NCBI GenBank assembly: GCA_035610365.1
Contig: CM069437.1
Location: 61,466,093-61,530,092, forward strand
DNA length: 64,000 nt
Direction: 5' to 3'
Origin: Aquatica leii
Lineage: Eukaryota > Arthropoda > Insecta > Coleoptera > Lampyridae
The position numbers and the translations under genes are program-made. The notes below the pieces were generated by a model. That model searched no databases. It was not told where the DNA came from and saw only the letters and a program-made list of their open reading frames with translations. Below are positions 11,105-23,496 of the stretch, piece after piece. How positions within the stretch are numbered: position 1 is the stretch's first letter; each line of letters begins with the position of its first letter.

Positions 11105-12310
11105 TTATTCACTTAATTTATAAAGTTTAGTATTAATAAAACGCCAACCTTGCACTAGGTTGAAGCGCGATCACTTACCAATAACTTAATCACCATGAAT
11201 GCAACTGTTCATAATTTTGTAGAGTGAGAAGTAGGATAGTAACTAATTAGATTTAGTCTGTCTTCAATGTGCCGATTGTAATTCAACTTAAAATGGTGCC
11301 AAAACGGGGTGAAGTAACTCCAGGTGCCCGTTTACACCTGACAAACACTTTAGGTAGACAAATTGAACAACAACAATTCCTTGCAATGGCAACAACAAAA
11401 GAATAAAAACAATTAGGAAAAGAAACAAAAGAATACAATAATGCTAGTATTAGTGGATCCTTAAATTAAGCAACACCTTATACATGTAGGTAATGAGTTA
11501 TTAATGTTGAAATTGTGAATATAATTTGGTAAATACAAAAAAGAAGAATCAACTCAATATAAATCCAAAGCGATTACGCAGTCAGAAGCAAAGCGCACCT
11601 TTGACAATTTTGACAAAAGAAAATTTGCATAAATTATTTGTGGTAACATACATATATCTAGGTCGTTCGTATCCACGATTGATACTAAAACAAATTATGA
11701 AATATAGAAAGAAGTTACTTACGGTTCTTCTAATATGCGATTAGCTAATGGCATGTCAAAAATATCTTCCTAAAATTGCTGAAAGTTCAACTAATAGGTA
11801 TACAATGATATTACAAGTAAGGTATCGAATAGTTCATCTGATGATTAATATAATCATAATGCGCCAAGCTTTCAAAGGCCCTCTCAATTTTAAAATAATA
11901 ATAAAATAAAGTACGGGTGTGCCACCGACTCTTTGGAATTGGTTGCTTATTTAACGAATATTCCACATGACCTGACTCTAATCAATGTAATATTTAGTTA
12001 TTTAATCCCGGTATCTGTGCAGGTTCTAATTATCGGCTCAAAGAATGAACTAATTGGGTAATAGTTTGCAGAGATAGCAGACATCTGGGGGTGACCAAAC
12101 TTGATGTGATAATAAAATTAATTAAATCGCGTCGTAAAATAGAAATGCATTCTTACGCCAGCGTAACATGTAACACATCGAAATAGTAGTTGATTTATAC
12201 ATTAATAGCGTGAAAATGTATATATATAGTATTGCGTTAGCACACGTGCTGTTTACGACTGGACAAAATTTATACAGTGCGTGAACCCATACCAAACTTT
12301 TTTAACATAC
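11105..12310. repeat. LTR-like repeat, family A copy 1
   Basis: It matches copies at 35700-38010, 55190-55870 and, inverted, 52415-52770. Shared phrases include GTGCCGATTGTAATTCAA, GCGCCAAA/GTGCCAAAAC, CCGTTTACACCTGACAAAC, GCAACACCT, GGGTGACCAAACTTG, CGTCGTAAAATAGAAATGCA and GTGCTGTTT. Terminal bases are uncertain. The AATTCTTAC/CATTCTTACG sites read as GTAAG on the minus strand. It is probably a diverged relative of LTR family B, but the ends were not proven. Confidence 0.6.
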
Positions 12311-13640
12311 AATTATTTGTTACTATTTTAAGTGTTCGAATATAATTATTATTTTTTAATCTATTGGATGTATGTTTCAACTGGTATAGGTCTTTGTACT
12401 GTTTGGTTAATTTGTTTATAAATATTTTTAAACGTTTATTTATAAGGAAACAATTTTTAACAATTCTATTTATATTGCCTAATAATGGCAACATAAAATA
12501 CATAAAATTAGTGTCAACAGTAAATAATAATACGGTTCTTTTATAACTTGGATTCGCTGTATCGACAGTTGAAGCGCTTGTAAACATTTAATTTATGTTC
12601 ATTGATATGGAAGATGACGTCACATTCAATGCGTACTTTGATTTTGCGTTTACGATTATTCTTCAAAGAAAATTTATTTGGAAAGTGTTTGAACTCAATC
12701 GACAGATGAAATATTATATTACTGTCAATATAACGTGTTCTCTGTGGAATTTACTTCTTATTGAAATAGTTTAGTTGAACAATTACAAAAATTTTTAAAG
12801 CAACTCAATATCATATTCTAGATAATGTATATACTTAGTTTTACATTTGCGATTTTTATAGATTTACATAAAGACATTCAATACTCGAGACGAGAATAAT
12901 TTTATCATATTATAAATTTACGGACATTTGTTAACGTTGAATAATTTTATCGTTTAAATTTCTTGTTCTATATTCTGAAACTGCATACCTTTTGTGCAAT
13001 TCTCTGAACCATAAAATGTTCTTTAGAATCATACAGTACATTACCTAATTATTCTATTGTGATTGGTTTTGACTAGGAGATTCTGTATATGTTCAATAAT
13101 ATTTTTTATAAAATTGTCCTGCAGAGAAAGGACGACGAGGATAACAATATTTTAATTTAAATTGATTGCTGCAATGCAATGAAAATATTTTTTGTGCTTC
13201 CATCCGTTTTGATGTACCGTATATCTGACGGAAAATTTACTTTTCTGGACTAGGCCGGTAAAGTGTAGTAGAATTTTATAACTAGAAGTTGGCGCTAATA
13301 TGGACTATTAATTTTTTACGTTATTTGTCATTTGTGTCAGATTTATTAACATCGACCGTTGTGCGCGTTATTGTTTAGAATAACACTAGCAAGCGTTTTA
13401 GAACAAATACAATAAATTTGCTTATATCTTACAATTGCTAAAAACAATAGTTTTGTTTTAATATAAGTTCAATTGTAATGAAATTATGTAATTGTCCAAA
13501 ATATTTCATAAACAAGGGAATTTCATTATTCGAGGTTTTAGGGTTATCTACATATTTCATGAAACTTTATTAAAATAAACTTCTTGTTCATATTCTGCTC
13601 TTTTAAGTCTTAGTTGTTTTCAAGCAGTTCATCCTACTAT
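12311..13640. other. AT-rich spacer
   Basis: No recognisable coding motif or structured repeat seen. Two overlapping frames near 12270-12587 are low-complexity and lie in the LTR tail and beyond. Confidence 0.5.
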
Positions 13641-13945
13641 TATTCTTTCTGACGTTAGTTTATGGTTAATTCCATTCTTTGTGCGACTGTTCGGGATTAT
13701 CTATGTTCACTTTTTGTTATGTTTTTTTTTTTGAAAAAAGGGTGCGTATGGCATAAACGTTTTCTTATTCCAAAAGATTTTATTTTGTCCTATATTTTTT
13801 CCAAATTTTGCTTTAAAGTATCCCATTGTTAGCGTGTTTATTGCTGTTGAAACTTTTGTATAAAATGCTTCTATGTCTTTATGGTTGTATGTTGATGTTG
13901 CAGTGTAAACTTAAATAATATTTGAAGTACAGCATTTTGAAAAAT
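13640..13945 (-). pseudogene. LINE endonuclease fragment
   Basis: Minus-strand reading gives STYNHKDIEAFYTKVSTAIN followed by TMGYFKAKFGKN. This corresponds to the EEP motif usually written GDFNAK, with D and N replaced. It resembles the LINE at 62.1 kb more than the one at 9.6 kb. Only about 90 codons are left, flanked by unrelated AT-rich DNA. Confidence 0.6.
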
Positions 13946-14114
13946 GCATTTTGATATACACTTGTGATAGTCTCTTTTATATTTTTATGCAAGGTGTATT
14001 TGATTAACGGGTTGTTATTTTAGCAGGTGAAATTAGAGCATAAATACAAGCAAAAAATGTCAAAATAAAAGTTCTATTTAAACATTAAAAAAAAATCATT
14101 AGTTTATAGCAAAA

Positions 14115-14560
14115 TAAATCGCTAATTATGAACCTGTAGTCTCAAGTTGATACCACGAATAAAAATAAGAAGAATAAGAAGTGAAAATTTCTTCTTCTTT
14201 CTTCTCAGCGATTTGCTGACACCAAAAATAAAAATAAATACAAAATAATGTTATCGGATAACGCGTAGTTAAATTATTGTGGTTAAACGAAGTTGCTATT
14301 TTCCACATTCTTTTCAAGTACGTTAGATAATACCTCCTCCATTGGATAAAACACACGCCCAAAACTTGATCGTTACTTGCGTAAATAATTGCACATTCTG
14401 TCTAATTGGATTTCTGCCGCAAATAATCGATTTTGCAGCTCTTGTTTACTTACGGGGGTTTTGTATAGTTTACCTTTTACTTTAGAACCCTGAGGCATAT
14501 CGATTGCCCTTGTCCACTTGGGGTATTTTTTTTTGACTTGTCATCGTGATCTGAGTTTGT
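14115..14560 (-). pseudogene. Mariner-like (DDE_3) transposase C-terminus and 3' tail
   Basis: A frame at about 14560-14400 includes KVKGKLYKTPVSKQELQNRL. The pattern 'K-LY-TPV---ELQNRI' just precedes the end of many mariner-like DDE proteins. The DNA that follows (14340-14115) is shared with 53040-53260 on the plus strand: common phrases are AACTTC..TTAAC, GATAACNTTATTTTGTATTT and GGTATCAAC. That supports a transposon 3' end. Family call from a short motif only. Confidence 0.4.
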
Positions 14561-14573
14561 TGTTTTTTTGGTT

Positions 14574-14783
14574 TTAAAATGCCACGTGTGACGATAGGGT
14601 TGGCAAGTTTTTAACCAGTTGCTCCTCTGGAGTCAGACGCTGTTTTCGGCTGCCTACTTTGGGTGCACAGACGCCGCTATTGAAGACTGCTTCTCCGTCA
14701 TTCTCCGTTTTCAAAGCCGTTATAGCCCTTTGTAACCCCAGATAGGACCCCTTACAAGGTAGTATCGACCGGGCTAGCTGCAC
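14574..14783 (-). other. GC-richer open frame, unrecognised
   Basis: A 69-codon frame (SYLGLQRAITALKTENDGEA in its middle) is clearly richer in GC than its surroundings and has codon-like composition. I cannot assign a family. It lies directly upstream, on the minus strand, of the mariner-like fragment and could belong to the same element or to a separate insert. Confidence 0.3.
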
Positions 14784-14789
14784 CGTAAA

Positions 14790-15545
14790 TACACGATTTG
14801 CAATTCATTTTTATGGTACTGTTGGTATTGTTGTCTCGAGAAATTTCTGAGCATTTTTCTGATAATGTTTTTTTTTAGGTATACCGTCAATAATGGAACT
14901 GACTAATTCGTTTTTATAAATTTTGATTCTGTTTGCTAATATTACTTTATTATTCATGTATTCAAAGAACTTTTTTATATATTTTAATTTTACATTTTTT
15001 TTGGAGCATTAATTTGCTAGGTTAAACATAGGCCGAATTTTTGTTATCTTCAAAATAATTTAGATTTGTCAGGGCAACAATATTTACCAGTGATGATGAT
15101 TCTACATTGTGTAAAAACATGCATTTTTTACACATAGAAAACCATAATTTTCTACATGACACATTTGATATATAAAATTTAAATTATGTAATTAATACAA
15201 TAGAACGCGTGAAATAATATACTTACTAAAAAATTGAATTCTGAAATAGCAATAAATGGAAAGGTGAAGTACTATACAAATAGAATCGTTTTTACAACGA
15301 AATTCATATTTTATTTATTTATGATTATTTATTATTTATCCGACATTAACAGATAATGCATTAATTACGAGTGAATACTATGATTTGATTCCCAAAAACT
15401 TATGATGTTATGATTTTTGGAATAATTATTAACATACTCCTGTTTTGTAGAACTTTAATAAACCTCAACATATAAATGACAATTCTAGCAAGTAAATAAA
15501 ATAAATAATTTAGTTGTTTCAAAATAAAACAATTACAAAAAAAAT
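14790..15545. other. AT-rich spacer
   Basis: No coding motif seen. An AG/GTATAC junction after nine T lies at 14868-14884; it is a weaker analogue of the site at 5808 and is not called. Confidence 0.5.
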
Positions 15546-15549
15546 AAAT

Positions 15550-16460
15550 ATACACTTCATTACGTAACTAAAAGAGAGCGACTAATCCAGTTGTTCTGGA
15601 GATAGAGTCGTAGGCTTCGGATTGTTATATTATAAAATAATTTAAAAGGCGCCAAAACGATGAAGGACTAGGATGGCAGGCATCGTTTAAATCTACCCGC
15701 AACTGAAAAAGAACAAATGACAAGACAGAAGTGGTAACACGGAATATATATTTATTTTATCATAGACGAAGAAGAAGAAGAAGTAGAAGAAGGTACATAA
15801 GTAAATTTATTTAAATTTTATCAAACACTAGCACGTAGGTCGGTATCACAGACAAAATATAAACTACGCTTTCGACTGGGTAACACGTCGTATAGCAAAG
15901 TGACCTAGTCGGCCTAACTTTCACATTCAGAGAAGGAATAAATAACATGTACGTACAATCGGCATGACCACCAAAATACTAAGAATTTAAAATAGAAAGT
16001 GTAATACTTACAATTAGGTTCCCTCAAGAAGGGACCTATCTAGTTCCGTACCAGTATTACCTAAAACTTAATTGAAATCTAACACGAAAGAAAACGTACC
16101 TACGTGTTATCACAAGTAAATCTCTTTTTAATTAATACGATCACTGAAGATAAGCGAATGCTACAACAGGTGCTTATCAGCTTCACAGATAAATAACGCA
16201 GGTGGAGGTATGGAAACCCGCTGCAAAAAATTATGGACGAATGAAATTAAATCACAATACAAGAAATACATTTCTAAATAAAGACTCTCACTCAGATTGC
16301 CACAATATTGGATTGCAATTCACATGTAGGTATGTGAAATACTTAACAATGAAAGCCTTGTTGGGCTAGAGGATGTCTGCGTCCTTCAAACTTTACCGGA
16401 AGAATAAAATCCACGAAAAGTGGGCGTACTAAGGATTAATTTCTTTTCAACGAACTCTCT
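15550..16460. repeat. LTR-like repeat, family C copy 1
   Basis: It shares with 23497-24596 and 56633-57400 the head GCGACTAA..CAGTT, GGCGCCAAAACG (15648), the A/T-rich TATTTATTTTATCA block, GGGTAACACGTCGTA and TACTTACAATT. It also matches inverted pieces at 4460-4665 and 54180-54430 at its tail (GGAGGTATGG, AAAGTGGGCG). A (GAA)n microsatellite lies at 15765-15793. The 290 bp up to 16750 match nothing else and may be an insert. Confidence 0.6.
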
Positions 16461-16750
16461 AATAATATCTTTACAGGTCATATTGCCAATAGCGCTACTT
16501 TCTATCTACAAAACTGATTGAGAGAGCGCTTATCAGGCCTTGACCTTAAATAGTTTTTAATTCTTTTAAGGACAGAGACTCTTTTCCTAGACATATTTGA
16601 CAAAGTCATTGTGAAATGTATATTCAAAATCCTAAAAATGTTAGGAAATGTAAATCTCACGTGCTTTGCTAATTTAAACTTTTCACTAGTTTTGATTTAG
16701 TTTAAATTTTTGCAGAGTATATAATTCGAATTCTTGGTCTATGTCGAACC

Positions 16751-17959
16751 TGCAATACTAGGTCTTACGAACCTTGCACGACCAACTCACACAGTCGGAG
16801 ATAGGGGAGGTTTAAGTGAATTATAATTAAGGGCGCCAGATCATTTAGAATTAACACTTTTGCCTTGATCAACAATGACGGTCCAAACTTGTAACGAATT
16901 TTTAGGCTCGTAATCCTTGTTACTCTGGAGTTCGGGTAACCACAATTAAAAGAGAAAGGTCTGTTACCATAAAGGAAAGATTAACAGGTATAAAAACTTT
17001 AATTTAGTAACGTAGAAGATTAACAGGAGTATACTAATTTCTCAATCCATAAATGCCAGAAGTATCGGCAACACACAATACATAGGTTAAGTCGAAGCGA
17101 ATAGCGAAGAAAATTTCGTAATAAATATTGTTTGTACACAGCATGCGATACACACAAAATGATTAATGAAATTACCTTAATGGTATTGTAACAATAAACG
17201 TAATTACGGAAATTAACATAAACAAAAGTTCCGTGAGTGACTTTTCTGACAGCGAAGAAAAATAATTAAATAGACTTACCCAAAATCCAGTACCTACTTG
17301 AGCGAAGAAAACGTTTTCCCCGTGAGTAGCCTGCAATAGATATTGAATAGCAAATCGTGTCACACAATAACTCACGAAGATAGGAAGCTACAAAATCGTT
17401 AATAATAATAAATTAAATGAGATATAAAAACCCGTTGTATCGAATGCTGTTATTTGCGGTTACGAACAGGTGGGTATCGCAATCGACTGGCGTATAAGAA
17501 ATAACATCTTAGAGGCAAATGCTGGTCAAGACTTCGTTGTCGTTGTGGATAATATGACTTCCAGAATCTTAAGCGTTCGGTGACGGTATTTATCAATAGT
17601 ATTAATTCTTCATTGTTCTTTTATTAAATCGAACATGTGGTCGAAGCGTGACGAAACGGCTATCAAATTAATAAAGAAATTACAAAGGAATCCTAACAAA
17701 CCGGATGCATTACCCTGTGCCGAATAAATTACGTTACATTTGTAATTAACTTATAATTTCCTGTCCATCACAGTGGATGTACTTAAAATCTTTGGAATTA
17801 GGTCAAATCACGACACAGACCGTCTCACGTAGTTGACAGCTTCAAAATGAAATCCGCAACCTGTCAGTAACTAGAAAGATCGGCAGATGGCGTCAATACC
17901 AGAATCTAATTTTAATTCGATATACAGGGTATTACGTTATGAAAATTTCGCACGTAACA
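16751..17959. repeat. LTR, family B copy 2
   Basis: It starts with a degraded TGCAATAC (for TGTTACAA) and ends CACGTAACA. Flanks AACC and AACA may be a worn 4-bp duplication. The interior follows copy 4 closely: CCAACTCACACAGTCGGAG, GGGCGCCAGATC, GGCAACACACAATACAT. A minus-strand frame 17172-17375 covers a block bounded by AG (before GCTACTCACGGGG) and GGTAAGT; I do not treat it as a host gene because equivalent blocks occur in other copies. Confidence 0.65.
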
Positions 17960-18064
17960 AACATAATTCTTCTTTAAGTTTTATAATGACTCATTTATTT
18001 CATTTTCGTTGTACATATAAGAATATTTAAACGTTTTACAAACAGCTGAGTAATTAGTTATTTG

Positions 18065-18500
18065 TTATCTTAATTCCTGAAAAATAGCACCACAAAGGAC
18101 GTAAAAGACGTTCATGCCAAAATTATTTTGACTTAAAAGCTCAAAATCGTTAATATTGGATTCATCGCAGAAACGTTTCTTTTTTCTGTTTCTTTGACTC
18201 TCGTCTCTTTATTGCCAGTTTTCCGTTAAACTCTTTGCTTTTTTTTAGATTATCAAATTTATTTCTTAAGTCTTCGAATAGTTCTAGTTTTGCTGACTGC
18301 ATTAAGCGAGTAATCGAGTAACTTTTCCATTTCAAATGAATCCATTTTGTTAGCAATGGACAGCTTTATTTTTGGCAGTACTCTTCTCATTTCTGTTTTC
18401 GGCAAAGTCACAAAGTATGACAGTAACCGAAATATAATTTTTGAATAACGCATTAACTGCATCGAATTGGGCAGACATCTTGTGTCTTGGATCAATGTAC
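18065..18500 (-). pseudogene. hAT transposase C-terminal remnant
   Basis: Minus-strand reading gives KMSAQFDAVNALFKNYIS and CDFAENRNEKSTAKNKAVH, then after frame changes LELFEDLRNKFDNLKK, KKKRFCDESNI and FGMNVFYVLCGAIFQELR, ending in a stop at 18065. This order is that of the TTF-type/ZMYM1-like hAT proteins common in insect genomes: post-core helices, a basic stretch, then the dimerisation region. The DDE residues are not in this piece. At least two frameshifts. Confidence 0.65.
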
Positions 18501-19084
18501 ATATATCTGGCTTTATAACTTATTCTTAATTACATGTTCTATAAACTCGTCAGTTATAATATTAGGCTATTGAAAAATTTTTAAATTTGTATATTTAATG
18601 CATTGTCATATTCAGTTGGATTTTCAGCTAAAATAATTATTTATTTATTTAGTTAAACATTCAAACAGTCATTAAGACTAATTACAAGGATGATAATACA
18701 ATCAAATATAATTACAGAAAATTTGCCGCAAGTAACTAAACTAAACTAAATATAAAAAAATACGGTAATTGCAAGAAAAATAATAAATACAATAATTGTA
18801 AAGATAGGGTTTCAAAAGCAATTTAACCTAAACCTTAGTCGTATTTAAAATAATTTTCAATATCCTTTGTGAATGTTTTATAATTAAGGGCTAAGTCAGT
18901 ATCGGTAAATAACAGTACGTTGTTTGATAATAGCAACAGGGGTCCGTGGTAAGTAAAATCTACATGATTTACTTGAACAGTGGCATTTGTTCGTGTAGGT
19001 TACCTTAAACAACATTAAAAGAGAAGGTAGCTTTCGTCAATTATAAAATTTCAGTTTAATTCGTTAATGCTTGTTTTTTTTGTG
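18501..19084. other. AT-rich spacer
   Basis: Nothing recognised. Confidence 0.5.
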
Positions 19085-19092
19085 TCCATAGT

Positions 19093-19224
19093 CGTTCGCT
19101 GGCGAGTCGTTGGCGATTCTCCATTTTCCAAAAGAGAATTTTAATGCATACTAGGTTGCTAGCAACAACGCGCATGCACTTTACTACAAACCGTGGTGAA
19201 AAGCTGGCGACTCGCCGGCGAACG
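19093..19224. repeat. GC-rich foldback (hairpin) repeat
   Basis: CGTTCGCTGGCGAGTCG (from 19093) is inverted as CGACTCGCCGGCGAACG (ending 19224), so two arms of about 20 bp enclose about 90 bp. GC content is far above that of the flanks. A related palindrome lies 0.5 kb downstream. This looks like a small foldback or MITE-like element; no target duplication was established. Confidence 0.6.
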
Positions 19225-19692
19225 GTTGAAGATAGTTGATTTTTTTAAGTTTCTATATCAATTTTTTTATTGTATAAATAACTATTTTTAACTCACATGC
19301 TTTAGTTTGTTATGCGTTTCTGTACTTGCATGATACTAATAACACTACAGATGTTTGACGGTAATTTTACCGAAGCATCTAAAATTTGTAATTACAATTA
19401 AATTGTATTGTGTATTAGTTTTAAAAGTTTGTTGTAGAGTTAAGTCTTACTAGATAAATTGAATTGCTTATTTCAACCGTTGAGATTATTGATAAAATAA
19501 TTACAAAAACAAAATACGAATTCTTCAGTAGTTTAAGCAAGATTTATCATCTGATTTTGAATGTTAATATTGTCTGTATACTCTGAAAAACTTATTAGTA
19601 GCTGCCGAGATTAATCAAATTCAACAGGCGCGTTTCGTGTAAATAAACGAAATGCGCATCAGTAACACGAATTCTTCAGCGTGCGAGGCGCG

Positions 19693-19795
19693 AGAACGAC
19701 TATGCAACACAAATTATGTCTTGGCTTGTCGCCGGCGAAACCTCCAGTAAAAGCTCCAGCGAATCGCTGGCGAGTTGCCAGCGATCGACTATGAA
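19693..19795. repeat. Second GC-rich palindromic repeat
   Basis: ATCGCTGGC-GAGTT-GCCAGCGAT (19763-19785) is a 9-bp perfect stem, and GTCGCCGGCGA lies nearby. CGACTATG occurs at both margins (19697 and 19786). It is related to the foldback at 19093 by the shared CATAGTCG..TCGCTGGCGA string read on opposite strands. A 74-codon frame across it is a consequence of the GC-rich repeat, not a gene. Confidence 0.5.
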
Positions 19796-19924
19796 TACGG
19801 CTGTAAGTCTTTTACTTGTTCCTGTTTGATCGTCATCTGCTTTTCTTATGTTTTCTTTTTTTAATTTGGGTTCAGTCAAAGTTTTAGTTACGTCTGACAC
19901 AAAGTGTTGACGCGCGACTATCAA

Positions 19925-22900
19925 ATATATAACGTAACAAATAGTATTAGTTAATTTCGGGTTAAATTTAGAAAAATCTTACAATATGTTTATTGCATTT
20001 AAAAGGATACAAGATTTTATAGCAATAAAAGTCCTGAAACTTTGGGGTTTCGAGCAACTGTGCGAACTGCACTACGATAGTTACGCCATTGTATTCTGGT
20101 AGCAGGCAGGGCTTTAGAAGTTTCGGACCCCGAAACAGCGCTTTATGCGCTTAATACATAAGCTGCTGTTGACGAGTCAACAAATTTAAAGACGAGCTAT
20201 TTTTTTTTCACTTGATTAGAAATTGTTTATTATATTATTGGTTATTATGCTTATAACTTTGAAAAAAAATCGGAAGTTATTTTTCAATAAATCTATTCTG
20301 AGCAAATTTTGATTCTGATGTCAGTTAAAGTAAAAATCACGGTTTCGGTGTGGTCCATGTCCCTGATAGAAAGTGGAATCACTTAAATATTTTATGTTAA
20401 AACAGTTCAATTGTAACTTCAATAGTTGTGGTCTCACGGGGTTTTCAACAATGGCGTTTTTTTAATACGTTATTATCTACAGACTCTACATTAGCTACGC
20501 ATCTATGTATTTTCTATGTATAGGTGTAGAAAATAGTTTTCTACATTTGCTTATCCACTGATACTTACTTTTGCGTTTGTTCTTGCTGTTTAACGTTCTT
20601 CGTTCGCAATTGCTATTATGTTCATCATGTTATATCGGTCGATTGCTGTGATTTTCATGTAAATTGAAAAAATGTAATTTATAACGATGATTCATCGAGA
20701 GTCAACTGTTATACGTCGTTATGTAATTTAAAAAGCCAATTTATACCACTTGTACGTGATAGTTTACTGTATTATTAATAAGTCGTCATTTTCAGGAAAA
20801 CATAATTACTTGTTGTTTGAATTTTCGTACTGCTGATGAGTCCCAAAAGGAAAAACAGGTGTCTACTTGTTATTGTTGTTGTTTGAGTAAAAAAAATGGA
20901 TAAATGTAAACCTTTTAAATGATTTTGATGTTGACAATTGAACGAAATTTTACTTCAGTTGTTTTGTGGGTTTAATTTTTATAAAACATTAATCGTTATT
21001 TAATAACTATATTTTTCAAAGCAAAAGATCTTTTATATTAAAAAGTTTTAGGTTACTCATTTTAATTATTGTGTGGATTTTAACTTTTTTGTATTATTAG
21101 AATAAATTCGTGTTTATGTATCTTGGAAAAGCAACTGTTTTGTGCTTTGATGACGGTTGATATATTTTAATGTAATGAAATGAACTTTTTCTTGCGTTAA
21201 TGGCATTGCTAATAGCAAAATGGCGGCATTGTAATTAATTATTGTAAAAGAAGTTGTTTCATGATTAAAATTAAACGTCAGTACTAAATGTGTCTGGTTT
21301 TTTTCCCTGTCTTTTCACGAGAAGTTACTCGTAATATGTCTAAAACCTTATAACGAAATAGATATCCTTTTATCTTATAATAACGTATTACACGGGCAAG
21401 CGGTCAAAGCCAGACACATAATTTTCATCATCTCTCTACATTTAGAGTAGAAAATTTCGGCGTAGATTTGGCGTATGTATGTGAAGTGTGTTAACCCTAT
21501 TTTACAGAAAGGAGAAATCGGCACACGGAGACGTGAAGCTGTGAGTGGCGTTATCGATTATCAGGGTTAGTGTCCCAGTGCGGATGCCTGTTTTTCTCTT
21601 TACCCCACCAACAGACCGTGAAGCAAGTCGTAACTCGACGCTGGCTCCCTCTGCCCTCATATAAACCTCTCTCTTTGTTAACTTACGCCTCGGGTTTAAA
21701 TTTTTATATTTATGCAACATTGCACTATACAATGCAAAAGGTTGAGTTTATGAAAGAGGTTCAACTCTTTCGTCTTTATTTTAGTTATTTGTTATTATAT
21801 ATACTCGGTCTTTACTGTTGTTTCGTTCTTTTACATAAAGAATTGCCGCTATTAAGATAAGCACGCTTAAAGGTAATAAATCAATATATAACATTGCTAC
21901 GTGAAGTTACCAAATGTTTTGGCGTTTAAAAACGTTTATGAGGTGGTAATATCTTTCATAAACACTGTATGGAATATCTAATGTAATTTTGTTTGTACAA
22001 GTTCTTAAAGAGAAAATAAACAACAGAATTTTCGTATTTTTATCTAAAGTGGAACAGAAGCTTATTTTGCTTAAGTATTTTCTTTTTAAAGCGAATGATG
22101 GAAGTTTTGCACTTGGGTTCGTAAAAGCCCATTACGGCATTTTAGAAAATGCGATGATATTTTATTGAAAAATGATGCTGTGTAGAGGATGCAATAAGAA
22201 ACGCACGATTTAAGAGGAAAAACATTTAAGAGAAGGTTAAGTGACATGACGTTACATCTTGTTGGCGGCAAAAAGAAAAGACCACTATGAAAAGCCTCTT
22301 TATAGCAGTCATTATCGTTTAGAAATCTAGAGGAAAGGCATCAGGACACGTTATTTATCTTTTTGCAGCAATAGTTTCTCTTATATTTCATAACTCCAAC
22401 AAAAAAAAAGATAAAGTTTTGATTGTAAATCACGATCTTCATACTATTTCGAATTTATGTTTTTACGTTTCCAAAAAGAAATATAAAACACGCTTATATT
22501 ATTTTTAGCTTGACAAAGTGACTCTTTCGGGAAAACTATAACAAGCATCATACGAACGTTTCCAAAGAACTTAAATCTTATGTTCTGTTGACGCAAATGA
22601 TAATTTTTTTTATCAACGTGAGTTTCTCGACTTTTAAAGTCGATTTTATTCGTGTAAACGCTCGAATGAAAGTAAAAATCTGCCGAAAGGTTACTACGGA
22701 CATTGAATAAAGCAACTTTCACTTTCATTAGTTAGTTGTAAACCGATTTTCGAAGATGGGGTTCATTTATTCTCTAAAAGCCCTCAATCTTTTGTACATG
22801 ATCTTTTTTATTCGTCGGATTATGAGGTTTTTTACGTTTTGTTTTATTTAACTTCGTTTTGTGATTCTTGAATCTAAAACTTTAAAGAAAGGTTAATACC

Positions 22901-23490
22901 GTATGCAATCTATGCACGGTTAAAATATTTACGAAAAAGTGTCTGGATTTGCGGCAAGTTTGTCTCCTCAATTTCTTTTATCGTCCATTACGAATGGTTG
23001 GCTTTTGTTATTTTCTATGTTGGAGTCGTCGCGTCGGTGTAAATCCAACAAGACTGTCCTAATTCCATGACTATTGGGAATCCTACCGTAACTGGACGAG
23101 ACATTGCGTTTTTGTATCTGATATTCTTTGTTTTACTGGTTCATCTTTATTCCATTAGTTATTTTTTTAGGAAATTAATTATAAAGCAAATTTAGTAATA
23201 AATGCAAATGGATGCTGAATTTTTTTGTAGGTGTATCATCCCTAGTAGTCAATTAAATTAGATATAACTATAATCGAGTACATTAATGATTTTTAAAACG
23301 TTTTAAAAATATTATGTTTGCAATTGTTTAATAAAGGTTGATAGAGAAAAAAAAATCTGAATCAAAATGTTTGCGACGAAAAAACTGTGTAACCCTGTTA
23401 TTGCGACGTAGGAAGATGTAATAGTTAAGTTGCCCTAATAACCAGTCTAGACTCAAGTTTAAGTGTTTAAACTAAATAATTTTTTTCGAG
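19925..23490. other. Long AT-rich spacer
   Basis: No recognisable transposon protein or RNA gene. Local features: a GTTTCGG-ACC-CCGAAAC hairpin near 20134, and a GC-richer stretch 21480-21700 with TCATATAAACC near 21657 that resembles a TATA region of a promoter or LTR, but no matching copy was found. The 96- and 76-codon frames there overlap on opposite strands. 22900-23100 is also slightly GC-richer without an assignable frame. Confidence 0.5.
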
Positions 23491-23496
23491 GATTTA

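Noticed and set aside
17172-17375. Small host gene or exon on the minus strand
   Set aside because: The same block occurs in several LTR copies, so it belongs to the repeat.
21502-21860. Promoter and short genes near TCATATAAACC
   Set aside because: One TATA-like string and two overlapping frames without domains are not enough; no second copy shows an LTR.
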